From contig SKCR01031839.1 of NCBI GenBank assembly GCA_019454045.1, forward strand, positions 22,148 through 86,147: 64,000 nt of DNA, given 5' to 3'. Positions 57,228 to 64,000 of this stretch are shown here, one piece after another (the first letter of the stretch is position 1; each line of letters starts with the position of its first letter). The DNA comes from Zanthoxylum bungeanum (taxonomy: Eukaryota; Streptophyta; Magnoliopsida; Sapindales; Rutaceae). The position numbers were made by a program, and so were the translations under genes. Below the pieces are notes generated by a model. The model saw only the letters and a program-made list of their open reading frames with translations. It did not search any database and was not told where the DNA came from.

Positions 57228-60109
57228 TGTAGGCATTGCATTTTTGCACATAAGTCCCTATGATGAGTCTCATTTAGAAGCACCACCTTTTATGTCACGC
57301 AAAGGGGAAACGGACGTCGAAAGGGGAAATTCAGAATAAGTATGTCATCAAGTTCATTTCACAAGTTCACTGTTTTCGTTCGTGCTGCGTTCGTTACCAC
57401 GTTCGAACGTCAAACAGATTATGGGCGTTCGGTAGCATTCGAAGAGGCGTTCGAACGGTGTCGGTATTTCTGGTTTTTCTGCTAGCCTCACACCCAAGCC
57501 CAATTAGCCCACCAAAGCCCATTAAAATACTAATTAAATCATATACCAAATTAAATGAAATATTAATTAAATCATATATCCAACTAAATAAAACATTAAA
57601 TAAAATCATGCCTAATTAAAATCAATCAACCAATTATATTCCCAATCAAATATATCTTATTCCTAACTTAAAATATTATGCCTAAAAACACAAACTAAAT
57701 ATTAACTTCCTAATTAGCCAAATTTTGTCCCCCCTCAAATCTTAGGATTTCCTTGTTTGACACCAAATCATATCTCACCTTTAATGGCAAATCTTTTCCT
57801 TGTCAAGCAAGATTTAACCCTAGCCCTTTGCCTATAAAAAGAACCCAATTCCAACCTTGAACCCTCCTAGCTCATTCACACAAGAAAAGACCCTAATTGA
57901 TTCACACAAGAAATACCCAAGCTCATTGACACAACCAAACTCACATACACAACCCTCACAAATCAACGACACAGCCGAGACACATAAACACCAGCCATCG
58001 AAATCACAATCAAAACAGCCCCTAATGACCAACAAAACACCAAAAACAGTAACCCTATACAGCCTTAACACCATCTAAACAGCACCCCTTTAACCGCAAA
58101 AACAATGCCAAAACCGAGACCAAAACGATGACCAGAAAACGTCACCGAAAGAGCAGCGAGAAACAGCAGCGAATCGGAGTCAAAACAGTAGCTTGAGCAG
58201 TGGAACAGCGAGGAAAGGCGTGAACCTGTGAATCGGAGGAATTACGGAGCATCCCCCATTTTCCGACGACCGTGCACCGTACTTCCGAGAGTCGACATAA
58301 AAGGTTAGCCATGAGGGCACCTTTTTGTTAGTTTATATTCGTCTTTTAATTGTTTATTGAATTCTATTCGCATGAGAGTCATTTGTGGATGCATGTTGTG
58401 GCTTTGAATAAAATGGAAAATATGTCGCCTCTTGTGGTATATAGGATGGAAACCCGGACATAAATTTCATAGCCGATTCCGAATGGACGGTAGTATGATC
58501 TGTACTCGGGATACAACTCCACGTACCACTTGATTAAATGACGCATATTTTATTTTCTGTTGTTTTGAGGTGTTTATTATTCGTTATTTAATTTCTGCAT
58601 GTTATTCGTTTGCGTAATGATGCGATCGAGCGCACGGGCTTAGTAAGTCGGATTAAAGGTCCCCTATTTTGAGGGGGGTTAAAACCTTTACCACGATGCT
58701 TTGCCGCGCCAGTTGATGTATATTCGGTTGATGTAATGTAAGATGTTTCAATCGGGTATACAAAGTCATATATTGTTTCTTTTATTTCTTATATGCATTG
58801 TGAGATAAAGCGTATTGGCTAGTAAGTGCGATTAAATGTCCTCTATTTTGAGAGGTTAAAATCATTTACCACGATACTTTGCCGTGCCGGATAATGTATA
58901 TTCGATTGGATGTGAGATATGTTCAACGGATACATGAAGTCCGATATCGTTGTCTTCATTTCTTTATATATGTATTGTGTTGTTTGTGCATGGGCTTAGT
59001 AAGTGCGATTAAACGTCCTCTATTTTGAGAGGTTAAAATCCTTTACCACGATGCTTTGCCACGCCGGATAGTGTATGTTTGATTGGATGCGAGATTAGTT
59101 CAATCGGATACGTGAGGTCTTACATTGTGGATTTGATTATTTATGTATGAGTTGTATGCATCAGGTCTGGTTCCGTTCGAACGAGTTCTCGAACGCTATA
59201 CGAACGCGAACCTTCTGTTTACATTTCGAACGCGTTCTCGAACGCTACGCGAACGCACACGCATTTTCTTGGTTTCATCATGCATCAGGTCTGGTTCTGT
59301 TCGAACGCGTTCTCGAATGCTATATGAACACGAACCTTCTGTTTACCGTTCTAACGCGTTCTCGAACGCTACGCGAACACGCACGCACTTTCTTTGTTTT
59401 ATCATGCATCAGGTTTGGTTCCATTCGAACGCGTTCTCGAACGCTACATGAACGCGAACCTTCTGTTTACCGTTCGAACGCGTTTACGAACGCTACATGA
59501 ACGCGCACCCACTGCATTGAGTCATTTTAACACCATCACGACATGTCTATTTTAGCATATAGTTGTCTCTTTTTTTACCTTATGCATTTGTAGTACCGCT
59601 TTAGGTATCTATTTCCGTCATGCGCTTAATTGTCTTTCCTTAATATGCATGCTTGTATGAATGTTATTTGTTCGCGCTTCTTTGTCTACCAATGTGAAAT
59701 TGTATGCTATTCGTATGTCAATTATCTGTATGCAAATTGAGACATATATTATATGCAAATAGGCTGTATGCAAATTCGGATATGTGTAGCATGTAAATTT
59801 AGATGAATTTGTTGATGTATGCATGCGAACTTAGGGATAAATCATCCTTGGAAATATGTTGCTTAGGCTTGGTTAGATTAATGCACAAATCATTTTATTA
59901 CAAGTGACATAAGTAAGGGACCATTCTGAACCCAATGGTTTGAGGTCTTCCCTTGCGAGGGGTGAGTACGGCCTTAAATCACATTTTCCCGGTTCACACC
60001 GGGTGGCGACTTAATTATTCTCCGGTTTAGTCCCCTGCGGGCTACTCCGTACTCCCAACTAGGCCGCGAGCCTAGAACAGCATGCGTCGCCCAGTTTCTG
60101 TGTCCCCCA
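57228..60109 (+). repeat. Ogre-A 3' LTR (2882 bp)
   Basis: Starts TGTAGGCATTGC, ends TGTCCCCCA before AATTG. Holds three tandem modules of about 177 bp (from about 58621, 58795 and 58972), each with CTTAGTAAGT, a CCTCTATTTTGAGAGG-type hairpin and the ATTCGATTGGAT...TTCAATCGGATA pair. The GTTCGAACG array follows at 59165-59510. Confidence 0.92.
59165..59510 (+). repeat. GTTCGAACG palindrome array in Ogre-A 3' LTR
   Basis: Same organisation as at 52195-52545, with single-base changes that sometimes break a palindrome (for example CATTTCGAACG, CCGTTCTAACG). Confidence 0.9.
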
Positions 60110-60222
60110 AATTGCTTTTTTTTTTTCTGAAAACTTTATTTCTAGAAAAGCTTTCTCTGGAACTTTTCTGGAAACTGTATCTGAAAACTGTATCTAAAAA
60201 CTAGTAACTGTCCTGAAAACCT

Positions 60223-60513
60223 GATGTATGAGAGCGTTACGTATCGCCGCCCCCATACGCGTAAATAGAGCCAGAAATGCAAATCCATGACTTTGGGGCG
60301 TTACGTATCACCGTCCCCCAAAGTATGCCACTCATGTCCCTGAAACTAGTGGTCTTGGGGCGTTACGTATCGCTGTCCCCCAAGCCACTGAACTAGAACT
60401 GGGGGTGTGGATCTATGCTACTTTGCAAGCTCTGAAACTAGGATCTAGGGGTATATGTCATCCATAGTCCTGAACTAGGATCTGGGGGCTTTACTTATCG
60501 TCGTCCCCCCAGT
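60223..60513. repeat. Four hairpins with shared core GCGTTACGTATCGCCGTCCC
   Basis: At about 60224-60258, 60291-60323, 60354-60384 and 60482-60512. Core varies little; outer arms differ but pair in each: GTATG/CATAC, CTTTGGGG/CCCCAAAG, CTTGGGG/CCCCAAG, CTGGGGG/CCCCCAG. Confidence 0.88.
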
Positions 60514-60875
60514 GCTCTACATGTGCACATGTCATCCGTCAATTTCATGTCTGTATCTAGTTACATACTGAGGTGGGTTTTCCCTCATGCCTCGAAAACC
60601 ATAAAATCAAACTTTGAAAACATTTCTTTCTCAAACATAACTTAAAACATAACCTTTCATGAAATAACTGTAATAAAAATCAACTAACGCCCTAAAGCGT
60701 AAAAATAAGTCTGATATATAAAATACATCATAAAAGTCAACTTTAGAGAAGAGTGTCCACTCACTGTTTTGGAGTCCCGCTAGTCTTTCTTCACTTCGCT
60801 GAAGAAACTTGTGGTTCTTACGATGATCTCAATCCACTTGATTTATTCACATTCCAGACCCTTAATTGTTGCTTT

Positions 60876-60879
60876 TCTT

Positions 60880-60909
<30 letters not shown>
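60876..60909 (+). repeat. (TTC)n microsatellite
   Basis: About eleven TTC units in the chromovirus-like LTR. Confidence 0.95.
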
Positions 60910-60911
<2 letters not shown>

Positions 60912-61191
60912 AACGCGGAAGTTGTAGGTCTCAATCTCTGCTTTCTGACGATATAAAATTTATAAAAATCAGAGTTCGTATGAGAAAGTTACAGCCCAAA
61001 GCCCAAATACTTTGGGCTGTCCGGAGTAGAACATCGTACCATCTAGTATCGAAATTTTAAGAAATTCACCGATTGTCCCCAAGGTCATTTCATGAGTGTA
61101 TAAGTGTTCAACATAACTTATATTATGTAATATTTATCCCAAAATGAAACAGTAGTCGGGATTTCAGTAGTCAGAATTTCCGGTCATTACA

Positions 61192-62286
61192 AACTCCCAT
61201 CCCCTTAAATATGATTCGTCCTCGAATCCTTACTGGGGCTTAACTCGTAGATTTGTCATGTCGTGTATATCTTTGTCTCTGCTTATCCTTATCTTCCTAA
61301 ATTTCCTTTCTGATTTTTCTGTTCAAGATCTTAATATTAAAACCTCTGGAAATCTCTTATCATACTTGTCCATTATACTCCCAAGTTTGTGGACCTTAAT
61401 GAATAATTTCTTGAGTTCTTGATTGAAAGGTAATTCCTTAATCTCATTCCATGATCCTTTGCTCAGTACTCTACATTTGCTGCCATACTACCACTATCTC
61501 TATGCATTACATGAACTTTGTTTCTAAACCTTCCAACTATTTTCAACATTCTTTATCTCAATCTATCTACACGAGTTATCATTTCCAAATTTGTACTATA
61601 TTCATTTTCTGTCATTTCACTTATCTTAGTTCCATTATAATTTGAAACCCCTAACACCTCTCGCCGTGATAACACTAATTCCTAGTTATCTTTAAGAACT
61701 TTAGTTAGCCTTCACATTTAAGGCATCCCCATTGTACCTTATACTATTGCCAATAACCTTCACTTTCCTCTATCTTGTATATAGTTTAGGTCCTACAACT
61801 ATTCTTCATATTGTAACTACTTAAATGACTTTATAAGATGTATTATATTAAACATCTTTTTGGTTCCAATCTTAGCTGACTATTTGATCTTTCTCTTTTC
61901 TCTTTATTAAGTCCTCGTTACTTATAAGCTTCTTCCTTCGAGTGTCCAAATATATAACTATTTATGGGTATATGACTTCTTAACTGATAACTAATCTTTT
62001 CATGTACTCTTACTGTCAATCGACGGCTCCCATACTTAGGACATTCCTTCAGGGTAGTTTCTCTGGTAATACTCATTGTAAGCCTAATCTTGTGCATTTT
62101 ATGCTAGTACTAGGTACTTTTCTGCACTTTTGATTTCTTTACTAGTACAAATATGGTTATTGTCTTTTATGATGACCATTATTTCTTTGCTTAGTTATAC
62201 TCTAGAATGCTTCACTTTCAATTATCTCATGAATCCTATCTTATTATGAGTTGTCCTGATCTCAACAATTTGACATTCTTACTTTC
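61192..62286 (-). other. Chromovirus-like 3' interior remnant, then unassigned
   Basis: The first 60 bases are the purine tract and the GATTCGAGGACGAAT pol-end motif on the minus strand. Beyond that I see only AT-rich sequence with no chromodomain or pol text. Replaced at 62287 by the Ogre-C LTR. Confidence 0.5.
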
Positions 62287-64000
62287 TGTGGGAACACAGA
62301 AACTGGGCGACACATGCTGTTCTGGGCTCGCGGCCCGGTTGAGAGTACGGAGTAGCCCGCGGAGGACTAAACCGGAGAATAATGGAGTCGCCACCCGGTG
62401 TGAACCGGGATAAAGATTTAAGGCCGCACTCACCCCTCACAAGGGAAGACCTCAAACCGTTGGGTTCAGAATGGTCCTTTACTTATGCCACTTGTAATGA
62501 AATGATTTGTGCAATAATTTAACCAAGCCTAAGCAACATATTTCCAATAGTATTCTACTTTTAGGTTCACATGCATGAAAGTAATCATCATAAGTACAAG
62601 GCTCATATCTAAGTTTGTATATAACCTATGTCCCAATTTGCATAGATAAAGATAAATACGGCTAGCATGCGATGTCATAAACACATTACATTCGATCATA
62701 GGCATGCCAGTAGATAATAATAATCACGCATGAAAGAAAATTGGAATAACGGCGAACATGCAATAGCACACGGCAATCTCATGAACATACTTCGATCATA
62801 TAATGCGGAAAACAAAGAACAACCTAGACATAATGCAAATTCCAAACGCAATATGAATGACTAATCATGCTTGAAAATGAACAACTAAATAGGCTAAATC
62901 ATGCTTAAGAACCAAGTAACATACTAACGTCCTAATCATGCTTGAATACCATCTCATGAACACATCAAATAGATAAATGCAGGGATACAAATGGTATAAT
63001 TGATTACATGAAACAAGAGAAATCACCTAAGAAACAATTATGCATGACATGTGATGAAAAGGACTCAGTTCAGTGTATGAGCGTTCATGTAGCGTTTGAA
63101 AACGCGTTCGAACGGTAAACAGAAGGTTCGCGTTCATATAGCATTTGAGAACGCGTTCGAACGGGACAGGTCCTGATGAAACAAAACGCATTCGCGTTCG
63201 AGTAGCGTTCAAAAACGCGTTCGAACGGTAAACAGAAGGTTCACATTCATATAGCGTTTGAGAACACGTTCAAACGGGACCAGACCTGATGCATGATAAA
63301 ACAAGGAAATACGTACATGTTCGAGTAGCGTTAGTAAACGCGTTCGAACGGTAAACAGAAGGTTCACATTCGTATTGTGTTCGTAAACACGTTCGAACGA
63401 ACTGAGACAAAAAACATGCGTTCGTGTGGCGTTCTGAAACGCGTTCAAACGGGGTTACAGCATTGACCTCAAAAAATAGTAAACAACATGACACATACGT
63501 GAACGGGTGAATAAATGACACCTAATAAATAATAACGGGCTACAAGGCGCGGCAAAGCATCGTGGTAAAAGATTTTAACCCCTCGACATAGAGGACCTTT
63601 AATCCAACTTACTAAGCCCATGCGCTAATGACATAATGCATATAAAAATAAAGACAATGATATCGGACTTTGTATACCCGATTGAACACATCTTACATTC
63701 AACCGAATATACGTCATCCGGCGCGGCGAAGCATCATGGTAAAGGATTTTAACCCCTCGAAATGGAGGACCTTTAATCCCACTTACTAAACCCATGCGCT
63801 TTATCTCATCATTACACAAACAAATAACATGCACCATTTAAATAATGGATAATAAACGAATCAAAACAACATAAAATAAAATATGCGCCGTTTTCTCAAG
63901 TGTTACGTGGAGTTGTATCCCAAGTACAGACCGCACTACCGTCCATTCGGATTCGGCTACAGAATTTATGTATGGGTTTCCATCCTATATACCACAAAAG
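62287..64000 (-). mobile_element. Ogre-C: Ogre-like LTR running off the window
   Basis: On the plus strand starts TGTGGGAACACAGAAACTGG, the complement of the Ogre LTR end (CTGTGTCCCACA with a small change). It continues through the complements of the GC-rich end, the GTTCGAACG array (63070-63470) and the tandem modules (63530-63830). Left of 62287 there is no primer site, so this is either the outer end of a 3' LTR or a solo LTR; the rest lies beyond the window. Confidence 0.88.
63070..63470 (-). repeat. GTTCGAACG palindrome array in Ogre-C LTR
   Basis: Complement of the arrays in Ogre-A, with words CGTTCGAACGGTAAACAGAA and GCGTTTGAGAACGCGTTCG. More diverged than the two Ogre-A copies. Confidence 0.88.

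Larger units (their letters stand above)
42851..60109 (+). mobile_element. Ogre-A: Ogre-like, gag-only gypsy element
   Basis: LTRs start TGTAGG and end TCCCACA (5') or TCCCCCA (3'); duplication AATTG at 42846-42850 and 60110-60114. The 5' LTR is split by the 7.4-kb element at 44566-51968; without it the LTRs measure 2886 and 2882 bp and the element about 9.85 kb. The interior of 4.1 kb holds a primer site, a leader with repeats, a broken gag and three tandem arrays, and has no pol genes. It is therefore a non-autonomous derivative. Ogre assignment rests on the primer-site type and the gag, and is inferred. Confidence 0.9.
60115..61191 (-). repeat. Chromovirus-like LTR, right part
   Basis: On the minus strand starts TGTAATGACCGGAAATTC at 61191, after GGATTCGAGGACGAATC and a purine-rich tract, a pattern found at the 3' end of plant Tekay/Del-type chromoviruses. 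The LTR continues at 42850 leftward. Contains four hairpins (60223-60513) and a (TTC)n stretch. Confidence 0.75.

Noticed and set aside
1..64000. tRNA, rRNA or integrated pararetrovirus genes
   Set aside because: No tRNA cloverleaf or rRNA text was recognised, and no movement-protein or coat-protein motif of pararetroviruses; all RT text is copia type.

Overview
This window looks like a repeat-rich stretch of a flowering-plant (eudicot) nuclear genome. The basis is one 18-exon gene with GT-AG introns for an ERD6-like sugar transporter, set among plant-type Ty1/copia and Ty3/gypsy LTR retrotransposons and a hAT DNA transposon. I see no prokaryotic features, rRNA, tRNA or CRISPR. The species cannot be read from the sequence.

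Layout. 1-1385: unassigned AT-rich flank. 1386-4705: 5'-truncated copia element (Copia-1, +). 4865-9884: complete non-autonomous gypsy-type element with only a broken gag and a 44-bp tandem array (target duplication CTACT). 9885-10914: upstream region of the only intact gene. 10915-15047: ERDL6-type vacuolar/plasma-membrane sugar transporter, 483 codons in 18 exons. 15658-34818: second copia element of the Copia-1 family on the minus strand (Copia-2). It is split by a full-length copia element with 2-kb LTRs (Copia-3, 16722-26641, duplication AAAAC) and by a hAT element (27667-30389, 8-bp duplication CTCATGAT).

34819-64000 is nested retrotransposons with no host gene that I can support. An old Ogre-like gypsy copy (Ogre-B, about 35900-42278) holds an Athila-like solo LTR (36474-38115, GTAAC) and a minus-strand solo LTR of the Copia-3 family (38780-40840, AACAG). 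It adjoins a minus-strand chromovirus-like LTR (42279-42850 plus 60115-61191). That LTR was split by a second Ogre-like element (Ogre-A, 42851-60109, AATTG). The 5' LTR of Ogre-A was in turn split by a 7.4-kb coding-free LTR element (44566-51968, TACAC) filled with tandem repeats. A third Ogre-like LTR on the minus strand (Ogre-C) runs off the right edge from 62287.

All transposon proteins seen are broken by stops, frameshifts or deletions. Several elements (4865-9884, Ogre-A, the 7.4-kb element, probably Copia-3) lack usable pol genes, so they must have been mobilised by enzymes made elsewhere. The main structural interest is in inverted-repeat architecture: a series of palindromes with a constant TGG/TAG spacer but changing arms in the Copia-3 LTR; four hairpins with co-varying arms in the chromovirus-like LTR; CpG-rich palindrome arrays in Ogre and Athila-like LTRs; and a 69-bp, 23-codon array with a 483-bp higher-order period. 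All boundaries and counts were read by eye; percent identities were not computed.
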